From: Luscinia megarhynchos
Taxonomy: Eukaryota > Chordata > Aves > Passeriformes > Turdidae
Reading direction: 5' to 3'
Length of the DNA stretch: 64,000 bases
NCBI GenBank assembly: GCA_034336665.1
Contig: CM067569.1
Coordinates: 6,672,820 to 6,736,819 of the forward strand
Part shown: positions 1-12,874 of the stretch, piece by piece
Layout of the letters: each line of letters starts with the position of its first letter
How positions within the stretch are numbered: position 1 is the first letter of the stretch
Notes under the pieces: generated by a model
What the model was told of the DNA's origin: nothing
The model's input: the letters and a program-made list of their open reading frames with translations, nothing else
Databases searched by the model: none
Position numbers and translations under genes: made by a program

Positions 1-3000
1 TGACGTGGGTTCAGTTTCTGCTACATAGAGTATGTTACATACCCCGATAGGGAATAGGGAAACAGTATTCTTCTAATTGATGTCAAGTCAGTAAAATAAG
101 ATTTCTTACTTTTGCTTGGGTGATCAAGCTTTTCTTAGCATTTATTCAAAAGAATATGACATGCTTACTAAATTCTAGTGAAGATTTATGGTGTTGATGC
201 TTACGAATAGTTAAACAAATTTAGACTATTCAAAATTATTTTACAGTGTAAAATTAAGCTTACAAAAACAACAATTTCCTTTTTCGATTCCTGAAAATGA
301 ACAGTTTGGTTTAAAAGCAAAAGTCTTGTGCTCTAATTATCCTGCTATGACTTAATTTTATGATTCTCTATTTTTGTATGGGCCTAACAGTTTTTAAAGT
401 TTAGCTGAACGATATTGCACTGCTGGTAAGAGATTGTCACACACACTTTCTTAGATGTTGTTATCTCTGTTTTATTAAGGGACATTATTTATTATGTCTT
501 GTCTTAGAAATTCTGAATGGAAGTGCTGTATCTAATGTTAACTTAGATTCTACTTAAAAGACTACAGTATTACTGATGGCATTCTTACCTCTGAATCAAA
601 TAATAATCTAAATTCTTATATACATTTTTGGAATAAATGATAAATGAGATGGCATGACATTTGTCTGTTGCCTGTAAAAGGGATTTATTTATCGTCCCAC
701 TGTATTTGTAAATTATTTCAGACTGATAATTTCATGAAGCATTTGAAGATGAAAACTGCATTGTGTATTGTCACTCATGTAACTACTTGGCCATTTAAAT
801 GATACTAGCAAGCTATAAACTTCTGATTAATCACTGTGGAGTTCAGTACTGGTATGTTTGAAAAGGTTTGGAAAAATTGATTTTCACTGACATTCTGCTG
901 CTGGGTTTTCAGAATAGCAAGGCTGAGGCAAGGAAAGGCTGTGAGACACAAGATAATTTTCTCCAGCATTGTGTTTCCAGAGCATACATCCAATATTGAA
1001 CTGAAAGTAGCACTGGGGTTGTGCTCTGCAGTGCCTCATACACTGGTGCATATAAACGAACTGACGCCTGTGCTGTGGAATCAATGCTTATGGACTTTGT
1101 CCTGTAAGAGTCAAGCATTCACAGCTCCACATCAAAATGTTCTATTAATTTTAAAGTTAATGGACAGTTTATGCCCTCTTGTTTTATTGTTGAGTTTTGG
1201 GGTTTTTTTAAATAAAAAACACAAAGGAAATTATTTTTTTTTTTCCTCTCCAGGGATAGTCATTCCTATTTTGTTGCATTTTAATCTCAACAAGTATTTA
1301 ATAAATAGTCTGGGGATTACTTGCTCTTTTTTTTTTTAAGGTACATTTTCTGTACTCTGTGATATAGTTTAGCTCTAACTATTTCAATGTAAAATACACT
1401 GAATGTATGCTGTCACTGATGATGAAGTACTAATATCTACTTTGTCTCACTCCTTATTTAAATAACTACTAAGGTTTGCAGGAACTAGTAAAACAGAGCT
1501 ATTAATTAGGTCAAATTAAAATAAACTTGCTTTAATATGATATAGCTAATTGGTTAAAATGTCCCTTTCTCCTGAGTGCAGCTGCTAGTTTTTCTCCCTT
1601 GCAGCAAGGTTTCTTGATAATAAATGTCCTTTCCTTATCAGCAATTTTCTTCTAACCTCTGTGTCATTTAGCTGATTTTCATCCTCCTCATGTTTCATGT
1701 TCCAATAGGTCTTTGGCTCTTCACATTTATTATCAAGTCATAATTTGAAGGGGAGACTGAAAGGCATAAAATAGCTGTGCTGGGTATACAAAGATGTTTG
1801 GGTTTGTGAGTGAACTTGTTGGAGTGAGGGGTGTTTGAGAGCTCCAAATGGTCTTCACCTGCATTCATCTTAGCCTGAGACAGCGTGGTGTTTCTTGCAG
1901 TTGCCAGAAGGAATAATCAAGGAAACTATTCATCTGGTTTGGGTTGATAAATAAAACCACTTTACTTCATGAGAAAGCTTGTGACTGTGCCAAAGTTAAT
2001 AAAAAGTTGAGATGAGCTTTGCTTGTTACGTTCAAAGGCACTTTTCTTCCAAAACAGCTTTCCATCAGATACTGCTGGAATATTGGAAGTCTCCTTGCCA
2101 TCAGTGAGTCATACGAGTTGTAATCTGCAGGCCGTGTCCTTCCCTGCATGGGAGCCAAATGTTCAGATACCTACATGTCTTGGGTCCCAGCTGTCCCTCA
2201 TTTCTTTCATGTGGTCTCTCCCTGGAGGAGGAGGGAAGGGTCAAATGCTGGGGGTCATCTCAAGGGTTTCTAGTCTTTGCACTACAGAATATTTTCACTG
2301 TTAAGTCATCCATGGCGTAGTTCTGCTCAAAGGATTCCCTGGATTCAAAGGAAACTCAAGAGCATCAGAGTCTGCACCGACAAACACTTTACAAAACAGC
2401 TTTTGGTAACCTTTTTTTTTTTCTTTTTCACTAATTATGCCCTTTCTCCATATCTGCTCATCATGCACTTTGCCATGATTGCAAGTACCAACAGTGGTTA
2501 GAGATCATTGCTGCTTTTCTTCAAAAAGTCAGATGATGCAAACCCAGCTCTTCCTCCTGACATTCTCTTTGTGACAAGACTTGTGACTTTCCAGAGAAAT
2601 TTTATCACTTTGGGCCATTCTTTGAATGGATGAGAAAATAGCAACTGTAAAAAGAAAGGAGTAGGTTTTCCTGAGGTAACTCGTGTGACAAGGTTGTGGT
2701 GGCCACCTTCCTGCAGCAGTTGGGAGTTTTTCTGCTCTGCTTAGACACTGAGTGGATAAGAGCTGCCTCATGTTGTGAACAAACTCACAGTCTCTCTTCT
2801 GCTGCCATGCAAAGCTAACAGGATGTCCACCCTGGACAGGCCATGCCTCTCAAACATCTTGTCTTATTAATGAACTCCAGTTCTGGGCTTTAAGATACAG
2901 AACTAATGTAAGATTTCAGGAAGAAACTATGTACAGTCAAAATACATGACTTCCTAAAAAGGTATAATTAAATGGCTAGAATAACAGGGTGTCAAAAGGA

Positions 3001-5185
3001 AAACCATCTTGAGGTTTTTGTTGGGTTTTTTCCCCTTCACTGTTCAAGCATCCATTTCTTTCCTGGAATTCTCTCACTAAACAGCTTTCTACTTCAGTGC
3101 ACTAACAGAAATTAGGGGGAAAGTGGTTATAATTTGTTTTTCAGCCCTTTGTAATTTTCATGTTTGTCAGCATTCCTTAAATGCGAGTTTACTTCCTGCT
3201 CTTCGTTATGATAGTTCCTCTTGTGTTCAAACACAATGATTTGGAAATCTTTTTTGAGCTTAATCACTTAGAGCAAGATTTATAAAGGAACCATCATAGG
3301 AAAACTGAGATTTGAGTACTTGGACTCTGAGCAAAGCTCAGAAATAATGGTTTCCTCATTGTTTGATAAGAATGTGCAGTTATATTATTGTGATCTTTGG
3401 ATGTTGTTTTTGTTGCAGCTTTGCATGCTGCCAAAGCAAATTCATGTCATTTGTGTTTTTGACAGTTAAAATATTCAATTAGTGTTGTTTGAAATTGCAG
3501 TAATTGTTCATGTTGTTTCCTTACAGCACATTGCAACATTTGTGAGTTGCTAGCTTAAAGCTATAATGCATATAAATAAAGGGCTAAAGCAGAAGAGCAT
3601 TTTTTTTTAAATTTGTTTTCTTCCACAGACATTTCTAATATTTCTTTGTTTCTTAACACTTAGTAGTTTAGAGTTTTTGAAATTTAATTATGTAACAGTA
3701 GTTTTGGTGTAAATGAGGATAGCATTTGAACAAACAAATGAACAAAAATCAACCCAAAAACTCCATCATTGTTGTTTCTGTAGGCAACTATTTACTTGTT
3801 TCATTCTGGAATAACCTTTAAATCTTGGAACTGCAATTAAGCTTATATTGGTCTTGTTATTCTTGCATACAATACTGGATATTAACAATAGAAGTTTGAG
3901 AAAAAAGAGTAGGTGCCTGTGGGAAATGCAGAAAATAGTGACAAAGCTTAGAAAGTTAATGCAAGTCTGCTTCATCAAACTCAGTGCTGTTCTGTAGCAA
4001 ACTGCCAAGCAGCACAGCATTTTTATTTCTGTAAAGAACTGAAATACAATTAAAAAACAAGAAGATGCAGATTATGGGAAAGGAGTGACAGTCATGCAGC
4101 AAGGAGAGAGCCATGGACTGAGCTAAGTAATCCACTCCCATCTGTGGAAAGCCATTGCACAAACTGAGTCAACAAACACATCCTCCAAAGAGGAGGCTCA
4201 ACTCCAGACAGTTCAAACATCCACAATTGAATAGCAACAAAGTAAATGCAGGAGGCTGGAGGAGAAGACTGTCTACCTGAACTCAGTAAATTAAAACCAA
4301 ATATAAAATTTCCTGTGGAAGTTTCTACAGTGTCTGCCTCTCTCTTCTTGGGAATCAAAAAAGCAAATTAAATTTCTATCCTTGAAGCTGAAACATATGA
4401 GTTCTCCTTTCAAACAGAATATCTGTTGATGGAATGATGGTAGACAGTCATTTGAAATAGTTTAAAAGGAATGTGCTTTAGGGGGAAAGATTATATTGTT
4501 AAATTCATTAAGGACTGCTTTTATTAGGAAAAAAAGTTGCCAAAGGTCTGTAAATAATTGATCACTACCTAGGTCTGTCATATGAAAGTCAGCTACAGCG
4601 ATTGCACCTCAGTTGTCCTTTTTGTTTTGTTTTGTTTTGTTTTAAAAAGGTGTTTGGGGTTGAGTTAAAATTTAAATTGTATTTATTTTGCAAGATAAAT
4701 ACGAGAAAAGGGTTTGCATCTTTGAAGAAACTTTTTAGGCTGTTGTTAAATGAGATTTGTTCTAAATCTACTAAAGTAATGTGTTAGAACATAAGAGTTT
4801 TGTCACTCCGAACACCCTTTTGCACAGACTACTGGACAGCTGCTCATAGTGTTAGGTTTTATAACACAAATGGGCTGCATTCAAAGTGATACCTAGATTG
4901 ATGGTACAGTGCTCCTAATAAAATGGATAATAAGGTTGTGTTTAATAGTAGCATTTTATTTAGGACTGGGACTTTTTGTGAATATTTCCAAAGGTGTAAA
5001 TTTAGTTGGCAGACAGTTAATCAATTAGGTGAAGTCAATGGATGTCCTAATGAATCTTCTAAATAATAATTTGGTTTTAATATTAAATGGTACCATTTAA
5101 ATTAATTTTTATTTAAATTATTGTTAGTAGCCATGCATCCTTGCTGTCAGCTCTACTGAGATCCTTTTGACTTCTTTCTCTGCAG
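1..5185 (+). other. PDZD8: PDZD8 intron upstream of the PDZ exon (partial)
   Basis: This AT-rich stretch has no coding signal on either strand: reading frames are short and none resembles a known protein. It ends in a pyrimidine-rich acceptor (TTTCTCTGCAG, ending at 5185). Because the next exon starts inside the PDZ part of PDZD8, this is inferred to be intron, and the exons for the N-terminal membrane segment and SMP domain must lie before the window. Small repeats include a TTTTG run near 4617-4644 and an 18-bp palindrome at 5083-5100. Confidence 0.8.
4617..4644. repeat. (TTTTG)n microsatellite
   Basis: A short run of four to five TTTTG units flanked by T- and A-rich sequence inside the PDZD8 intron. 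No function is suggested. Confidence 0.8.
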
Positions 5186-5348
5186 GCAGAGCTTGTGAAA
5201 GGGAACCTGCAAAGCGTTGGGCTCACGCTGCGCCTTGTGCAGTCCAAGGAGGAGGATGCAGGGCACGTTGTCATCGAGACTGTGACTCCAAACTCGCCTG
5301 CTGCAGCTGCTGATCTGCAGAGAGGGGACAGACTGCTGGCAATTGGCA
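5186..5348 (+). CDS. PDZD8: PDZD8 coding exon with first part of PDZ domain
   Basis: It encodes residues running from AELVKGNLQSVGLTLRL to DRLLAIG, including the PDZ strand and the SPAAAADLQRGD turn typical of the family. The donor is CA|GTGAGT after 5348. The acceptor region reads TGCAGGCAG, so AG occurs twice, 4 nt apart (after 5185 and after 5189). Only one can fit the unseen upstream exon's phase. The first is chosen because it follows the better pyrimidine tract. Confidence 0.9.
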
Positions 5349-8300
5349 GTGAGTGATATGTCAGCTTTCACTATAAGGGTCACCTTGTCACATGCAGTTG
5401 AGCTAATCTCCCTTTCTTAATAATCAGAGTTGTGCTTGGCACTCAAAAACTAACATTTATGTATTTATGGTCACTTAAGGTCTTTGTTTGCTTGATTTAT
5501 TTTCTTGCATAATTTACTCTTTCTTAGGTAAAAGGCAAAATAAAGCTTGAATTTGGCAACAACATTAAAAACAGAACAAACAAACAACAAAACAATAAAA
5601 GTTCCAGCCAACACATTAATGTGTCCGGGCTAGCAGGAAGTTTAACCTTTTACTGAGTTTTATGGACTAGAGCTTAAAATCTGCAATGAGTTCTTTTGCT
5701 TAGGTACTGCCTAAATAAATCCCCATTGCAAAACTCCAGTAATTTAAAAGGGTTTTCAGTTCCTTTGAAGAAATAACTGATGGTTGCTTTAGAACAAAGG
5801 AATAGTCATTTTTACATGATCCCCTGCATGACTCTATTTGCACTGTGTGCTCATTAAGATATTTTGACTTGCATGTAATTCGAAGATACATCAAATGGCT
5901 CTGAAAATTCTGCTCAGGAAGATGGTTCAGCTCCCTCCAGCCACACTGATAATGTAGTATTATGCCCATATTTTGTTAACATACTGGAACTATTTTCATT
6001 TTAGCCTGCTTCTGTTACAATTATAACTGTGTTTAATGATACCCATCTTTTTTTGAGTCCTTTGTTAAATGTCTACTGATGAAAAGTCGAAACTTCTAAT
6101 AAGAGCAAGGTTAAAACCTTGCTAAAAACCTTGTTAAAACCTGTTTCCATATCAAATCAACATTACTATGTAAGATTACAGTATTATTATGAGCAGCAAA
6201 CTGGAGTATTTATGTAATTATTTTTTCCAGCTCCATATTTGTATGACTAAAATGGAGCCAATCCATCTGTTACATTTCAATTAAGCTCTTCTGTGATAAT
6301 TGACTTCCTTTGTTACTGAGCAACAATGTGTTTGTTGACTATTTTCGGTCACTTAGATTATTATCATAATTAGAACTTAATAATGTTTGTCTTTTTTTTA
6401 ATAGGTGTTAAAATCACATCAACTGTCCAAGTGTTGAAGCTTATTAGACAAGCTGGGGACAGAGTTTTAGTCTTTTACGAAAGGCCTGTTGGATATAATC
6501 AGCATGGCTCAGCACTGCAGGATGGATTTGGGCAGTTGGAGGACACAGCTTTCTTGTCACCGGCAGAAGATGACCAGAATAGTTTATCAGTTGATGCTGA
6601 TAGCAGAGATTTTGATTCAGAGTTTGAAGAGTTAGCTTGTGATTCACCTGAACAAAAAGAAGATCTGCCAACAGCTCTGAGTCCCAAACGGTCGGTAGTA
6701 ATTCTTGCTGCTGCTAAACCTCTTGGAACGATATCACCCATCCTGAATCGAAAACTGCATTTAGGAAGTCACCAGACAGCATCAAAAACACAACTAAAAG
6801 ATGGGGCTAAAGTGGCAACACCTAAGATTGAGGTTTCAGATGCATCACAGCCATTGGGTAAGCAGTCACAAGGATCTAGCACTAAGCCTCCTGTGCCCCC
6901 TAGGCCACAAATAAAGCCTGTTCTGTCTACTGATAACCAAAATGCGTTAGAAACTGGAAGTGTATGTTCTGATAAACCAGAGAGGCCACCTCCACCTGCA
7001 AATAATGGAGAAAAATCTACAGAGAAGGTAATTAAAGTTAGTGATCAGGTAGAAGAGCCAGCAGTATCAAAAGTAGTAACAGCACCAAAGCAAGATACAT
7101 TAAAAGATGGACTTACAGAAAGTGCACGTAGTTGCAAAGATAGTGATGATCATCGAACGTGGGAGTCACCAGAAATTCCTTACAAAATCCGTCAGGGCCG
7201 ATGGCCAATGGCGAGAACATCCTCCTGTCTCTTTGAAGTAGAAAAATACCATAAGTACCTTAATGTTGCACTGTGGTGCAGAGACCCTTTCAAAGCAGGT
7301 GGTTTCATCTGCTTAGGATATGCAAGCATAAAACTTGAAGAAATTGCTTTAGATTGTCTAGCTACGTCCTCAATGGAATTTGTTAGAAAATTTCAACTGG
7401 GTGCTCCTACACCTAAAGCCGCAGTCACCAGAACAGCGTTGCGGAGTTTGACGACCCATAAAGGTTTCAATGAAAAATTTTGTTACGGTGATGTAACTTT
7501 ACAATTCAAATATTTAAAAGAAGGTGAAATTGATGATTTAAGCATATATCTGGAGAAAGAGAGGGAGAGTCACTTAGAAGAAGAAGCTCGTGCCCTTCAG
7601 AAAGAGGATCCTTACTCAGGACAAGTTCTCACAGACAACAGGCATAACTTCCAAGATACCCAGTTTCAGAATCCAACTTGGTGTGATTACTGCAAAAAGA
7701 AAGTATGGACTAAAGCAGCTTCGCAGTGCATGCTCTGTGCTTACGTTTGCCATAAAAAATGTCAAGAGAAGTGTTTAACGGAGATGCCCTTTTGCGCAGG
7801 AGCTGACAAGCGGCTCGATCGAACCGTGGGCAGCAGCAGGGCGGAGGGACAGGAGGCTCCTGCAGCCGCAGCCTCTCGGGTCGATGCCGAGGCCAAGGCT
7901 GCCAACAGAACCACAGGTCTGACCAGGCACATCATCAACACGAGCACCCGGCTGCTGAACCTGCGGCAGGTGCCCAAGGCCCGGCTGGCCGAGCCGGGGC
8001 CGGAGGCGGCCGAGCCCTCGCCCAAGCACACGCCCAACACGTCCGACAACGAGAGCAGCGACACCGAGCTCGGCGGGCCCGGCAGCCCCTCCAAGCGCGC
8101 CGGCATCAAGCTGCTCCGCAAGGAGGGCGGCCTCGACGACAGCGTCTTCATCGCTGTCAAGGAGATCGGCCGGGATCTCTACAGGAGTCTGCCCACAGAG
8201 GAGCGCTTCCAGAAACTGGAGTTCATGTTGGATAAGCTGCAGAATGAAATAGACCAAGAGCTGGAAAACAATAACTCGCTCGTGAAAGAAGAAAAAGAGA

Positions 8301-8581
8301 TGACCGACGCGAGGAAAAAAGCCCTGATTTCTGCTGCGCTGGCTAAGTCGGGTGAGAGACTGCAGGCCCTCACGCTGCTGATGATCCACTACAGGGCAGG
8401 CATTGAGGATATAGAGTCCCTGGAGAACATGTTCTTAGAGAGGCAATCCAAAAAAGTGACTAAAGAGTTCGAGGAGCCCAGTATAGCAGAAGAAGTGGAT
8501 AGCGAAGATGGCAGTCTGACAGAGGCTCCAACATTGAACATATCAGAAGAACCAGCTGATCCACCTCAATCAGTAGACTGA
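5186..8581 (+). CDS. PDZD8: PDZ domain-containing protein 8, C-terminal part (spliced, 2 exons in window)
   Basis: The exons are 5186-5348 and 6405-8581, joined in phase 1 (A + GT gives Ser). They encode about 779 residues, close to the length of human PDZD8 from the PDZ domain to its end (the human protein is about 1154 residues). The order is: PDZ domain (starts LVKGNLQSVGLTLRLVQ, continues VKITSTVQVLKLI and RVLVFYERPVG); a disordered linker with the proline motif KPPVPPRPQ; a C2-like globular region (about 7150-7530); a C1-type zinc finger (7643-7795); and a predicted coiled coil near 8200-8300. PDZD8 is an ER protein that moves lipids at contacts with late endosomes/lysosomes and mitochondria; its C-terminal part binds RAB7 and phospholipids. 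The N-terminal SMP half is outside the window. It converges on SLC18A2, as in mammals. Confidence 0.95.
5349..6404 (+). other. PDZD8: PDZD8 last intron
   Basis: A 1056-bp GT-AG intron (GTGAGT at the start, TTTTTTTTAATAG at the end). It is AT-rich, with no coding signal or recognised repeat. Confidence 0.9.
6405..8581 (+). CDS. PDZD8: PDZD8 last coding exon: end of PDZ, C2-like, C1 and coiled coil
   Basis: This 2177-nt exon ends in TGA at 8579-8581. It completes the PDZ domain by about 6490. About 6500-7180 is a low-complexity acidic/proline linker, weakly similar to human. Conserved blocks follow: CLFEVEKYHKYLNVALWCRDP and FCYGDVTLQFKYLKEGE of the C2-like region. The C1 finger follows, with His at 7643 then CDYC, CMLC and CHKKC. 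Next comes the signature TGLTRHIINTSTRLLNLRQV, then HTPNTSDNESSDTE, then the helical FQKLEFMLDKLQNEIDQELE. The C-terminal tail differs from human and is acidic. Third codon positions are AT-rich up to about 7800, nearly all G/C from about 7920 to 8175, then mixed. Confidence 0.96.
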
Positions 8582-10938
8582 TATTTACATGTTTAGTCTT
8601 TGAAGGAATGGACTAAAAGAATACTTTGCACTTAACTCCAAACACACAGAAATTAAATTAAAACACTGGTATAATGTACGTGTCCTGCTTCTCCACAGTT
8701 AATTGCTAATAGTGGTTTTTCTCCAGCTACAGCACCATCATTTTGTTAAACTAGCTGGTCAAAACTACATTTTGGGGTTTATATTGGAAATTTATTTTTA
8801 ATAACTTATTTTTATTTTTTCTAATTATGTAACGTTACCATTTCACATCAATGTGTATGGTTTCCTTCATGTATCATTTGCCCCCACTTCCCCTCTCTAT
8901 ATTTTTTTTTTTTTAGCTAGTTTTCAATGGGAAACAGGCAGGGTTTTCAAAATGTTTAGTTACCATTGTATGATGAAAGCATTATAAGCTTGTTGCATGC
9001 CTAAGCTGATGACTGACACAGGAGTCACCAAGGGGCCAGGCTTTTAAGTGTTGATCACAGTTTTATAGTATGTCTTCTAGGTAGTTGTGTATTTTTTGCC
9101 AAACATATCATGAAAGCAAACAAAAGGTTTTTCATTTTGTCTGTTATTGATACATACTGAAGTTACCATTGCATATCATTTGTTTTCCATGTTCTTGTTA
9201 AATGCAAGAACTTTTTGTAGTTTGTATTTAACACAAAATATAGTAATGCTATGCTAAAAAAATCCTCCTTACAACTGTGGACTATTGCTAGATATCAAAG
9301 TATAAACTGGTATCTCATAATAATTTAATTGGGAATATTTTCAAGGTAAGAAGCTCATTGCCTTCCAGAACAAAATCATATGTTTGTGATGTTGTATTAT
9401 CTGATAGCCTGATAAAGGAAAGTTGTTCTTCACAAGAGTTGGAGGTTTCATTGCCTTCTGTGAAAAAGCATGCAATGATGGTGTAAGTAATATAAAGAAA
9501 TTAATATTTTGCTGCAGACTATCATTTTGGAAAGCTTAAGGTGCAAAATACAAATGTAACTAATGTTCTCTCAACACTTCTGAGTAATCATAGAGTGGTA
9601 AGTTGCATTCAGCTTCTCAGACAGAAGATAGAGTCTGAGCAGAAGGATCACCTTTGTCAGCAAATGTCCTATAATGTATATAACATGTTTTATTTGAGTC
9701 AATTTGTGAGTCCAGTAGAGATGAGGAAGAAATTCAGCCAGCTGCTTTTGAAAAGAACTGTCTGGTCTTGTGCTATGTGTAAACTGTGGATCTTAGCATC
9801 ACCTGGCTAAGGCCATTGATTTTATTTATTTCCTGGAGACATGTCTTTGTTTCATCTTCTGTGTATAGAAATTTTGTATAAAATATCATCTTTATTTTAG
9901 GTACTGTGCTAGGTACTTGTATCATTATCACTGGTATTGCTGGTAGTAGGAAAAAAAAAGCCTTTGTGGGAGTGGAGTTTGAGATGGTAGAATAACTCCT
10001 TTAGTTTTTGAGGTCATTTATAATGTACCTCTCCTTTAAATTTGCTTCTTGGTTTAGTTTGTGATGGGCAAAATTAAGAAGCAGTGGTTTTCACCATGGA
10101 ACAGCCTGCTTGTGCTTCTAAACAAAATGGTTACTGCCAGTCATGTAACTACTTGCACTTTTTTGTGAGTTCTGGGCAGTTGATACTACTTAGCTGATGT
10201 ATGGAAAACACTATCCATGCTAAAACAGGCATGTGACACACTTCTGAAATGAAGCTTCAGCAAATAATCGCACAAAACTAGCTTCCCTTCTTGTCTAAAA
10301 GTTATTTAACCTATACTTGCTTGAGATGCATATTAAGACTTCCCCACTCCATTTTCTCGGTGGCTTACCATTGGTGGTGATCTGCATTCAATCCCATCAG
10401 TGTCTGCTCTTACAGACTACTACAGAGGTTTTCAAATATATCCAAGTGCTTCATTTAAGCCCTGGTGCACATGAAGGAGCTGTGAAAACAATGCAAATAC
10501 TGATTTCAAAAACACATTCATGGTTTTAAATTGACTCGTGTAACAGTGGGTAAGAAAAGCTGGATATCGTTTTCCTCGCATAGTGTTGCTAATGATGATG
10601 ATTGTAAGAGGTAAATTAAATGTAGTGCAATATTTTTAAATATACTGAATGGAAAAAGGGCAAAATAGTTGTATTTTAGTGATGAGAAGGAAAACACGAT
10701 TTCCTATCTGGCATTATTTACAATAAGCAGTGAATCTCGAGGGGGTAATTGTAATACTACATTCCTGATGTAATCTTTGCTTCATGCTTGACTGTAAATA
10801 GCTGAAAATAAACAATACCACAGAAAACAAGAATATCTTGACTTAATGATATCTGAATAGGTGGCAGCTACACACATTTGCAGAAGACCTGCCTACTATG
10901 ATTTTGTTGGCTATTATTTTATCATGAGAATAAGCTTT

Positions 10939-10944
10939 AATAAA
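10939..10944 (+). terminator. PDZD8: Polyadenylation signal AATAAA (PDZD8, candidate)
   Basis: Canonical hexamer on the + strand about 2.36 kb after the stop, followed within 40 bp by T-rich and TGTGT-like sequence (TTGCATTGTGTCAATG). Confidence 0.5.
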
Positions 10945-11177
10945 ATAGTTTTGCTAAATTATCAACTTTCTTGCATTGTGTCAATGTTTTTTAAACACTT
11001 CTATTGCAGTAACTTATCATCTAAAGTCACCATGTAAAGGAAGGCTCGTCAGGGGAAAAGCACATTTTGCATTATATAAAACTACTGATAACTGGATTAA
11101 TTGGGCTGAGAAATTTGAAATAAAACATCAGTGGAAGTTTACAGCTGCAGAGGAGAAATAAGTACTGGGAGCAAATG

Positions 11178-11183
11178 AATAAA
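11178..11183 (+). terminator. PDZD8: Polyadenylation signal AATAAA (PDZD8, distal candidate)
   Basis: Canonical hexamer followed immediately by GTGTCTTT. It is a second, slightly more distal candidate end for PDZD8 transcripts. Confidence 0.45.
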
Positions 11184-12123
11184 GTGTCTTTATCACACTT
11201 GAATTGACAGAGATCAAAATATACAAAATAGGAAAAATCCATGTTTTTCCAGGACAGAAGGGGGATTTTTGTGTTTTCTGAGTAAAATTCCTTCCTGACT
11301 TTCTCCAAAAAAGGTTTGCTTACTCATTACTCAAAAAATCCTAAACAACTGCTAAGTTTTTATTTGGGAGTGGGGGGAAAGGTGGCACAGAGATTCCAAA
11401 CATGAGTGAGTGTGTGTATTTTAATTAATCTTCCTCATCTGGTGGAGCAAGAGGAGGGGAGCCTCTGCATTGATCTGCTCAGCAAACCATGGGAAGATGC
11501 TGCTCCCTAAGGCCCAGCAGAAACCTGGCTCCAGCTGCAGAAGAGGAATGTGATCCATTAATCTCTCCTTGGGTCTCATACTCACGTTGCAGATAAATGC
11601 AAACTCCTCCTTAGTTTTGATGTGCACAAAAATACAAAACCAAGCCATGAAGAAAGCCTTTCTGTGCTTTTGAAAAAATGAGAATTGCTGTGTTTGAGTT
11701 ACATACTTGTGAATTCAAGAAATGCACTGGTTGAGCAGCTGGCAAAAAGATGAACACGTCCTGTAATCATTTAGAATTCTTGCATTGGGATTTCAGTCTC
11801 AGCTTTGATCAGATTAACCATTTGATGTTGACCAAAAAACTTCAGTGAAGGTAAGTAGGATAACATCTCTTGGGGCAAAGTTTCAAGTGTGCAAATTCAC
11901 AGTAAAATCTGAGCCCAATGTAAATAGTCACTGATCTGCACAATTGTTACTTACCTGCTGACAGTGAAGAATTCACCATATGACAGAATCTTGGTTTCTG
12001 AAGGAGCTCTGAGAAATTCTTTCCCAGCAGCTGAGCAGCTGACAGCTTTCCCCACATTGGTAAAGCACACTGCATAAGGCAAATCATGAGGGCAGGTCGT
12101 TCTTTTTTAATTCTTTTTTCCAC

Positions 12124-12165
12124 TTTATTACAATAGATCATGAACTTCTGTCAGATAACTTTATT
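12124..12165 (-). terminator. SLC18A2: Pair of polyadenylation signals (SLC18A2, distal candidates)
   Basis: Two - strand AATAAA hexamers, at 12160-12165 and 12124-12129, about 1.4 kb past the stop. Either would give a longer 3' UTR pointing at PDZD8. Confidence 0.35.
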
Positions 12166-12868
12166 TTGATGTGTTCTGAATGCATAATTATTGACAGAGC
12201 AATACTTGAGGTTTGATCCACTATATTTTTCATATTTTTTGACCATAGGATATACGCTTTACAAAACTATATGTAAACATAGTATCTATGCTGTAGTACA
12301 TAAAACATCTGCAATTACATGAGAGAAGGCACATAAAGATTTTCATTTTACAAATGAAATGATACACCATGGTTGAGAAGGACATTGGGATTGTTTTTAA
12401 AATGCTTTCTTTCCAAGTCTTGTTTTTGTAAGTGCAGACAGGGACTGCCTAATACAATACTTCACCTGTATTGGACTGTGTCCCAAAAGTTAAGAGAGAT
12501 TGGCAACAAACTGGCTTTTTCTTCCATTTTTTAAAGCAAAGAGTATATTTGAAGTCATCTAAAAAAATAAGTGCACATTGAATTTTAGATGTATCTGTAA
12601 ATGCACGTGAAAGAGTCATTTGAATTGCTCCAGTTGGCACCAGTATATGGTGAGACTAAATACTGTAATACTGGAGCTTTTCCTAACCAGTCACTGAAGA
12701 TGCAACTAAAAGTGAAATAAGTTAAAAGATCCAAAAGATAGAAATATAAAAATCATCCTCATGCTTTTACATTCCCTGTTAAGGGGAAGGGAACAGTGCA
12801 TGTTCATACTGACTTGTTTACCTGGTGGTGTTTGGGGGCTTCATATTGCACAACTGCTTGATTAAAAC

Positions 12869-12874
12869 TTTATT
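12869..12874 (-). terminator. SLC18A2: Polyadenylation signal AATAAA (SLC18A2, candidate)
   Basis: TTTATT on the + strand, about 650 bp beyond the stop codon of SLC18A2. It is the first canonical hexamer I noticed in the 3' UTR. Confidence 0.4.

Larger units (their letters stand above)
8582..11183 (+). other. PDZD8: PDZD8 3' UTR (end inferred)
   Basis: AT-rich DNA after the stop, with no coding potential. An AU-rich stretch at about 8785-8825 contains several UUAUUU motifs that could act in mRNA turnover. The end is inferred from canonical AATAAA signals at 10807, 10939 and 11178, the last two followed by T/GT-rich sequence. Transcripts could extend further, since the mammalian PDZD8 and SLC18A2 3' ends overlap. 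Confidence 0.6.

Noticed and set aside
7762..8389. Two long antisense frames (132 and 204 codons) opposite the last PDZD8 exon
   Set aside because: They mirror the GC-rich coding island, where stop codons are rare in antisense frames. The sense strand clearly encodes conserved PDZD8.
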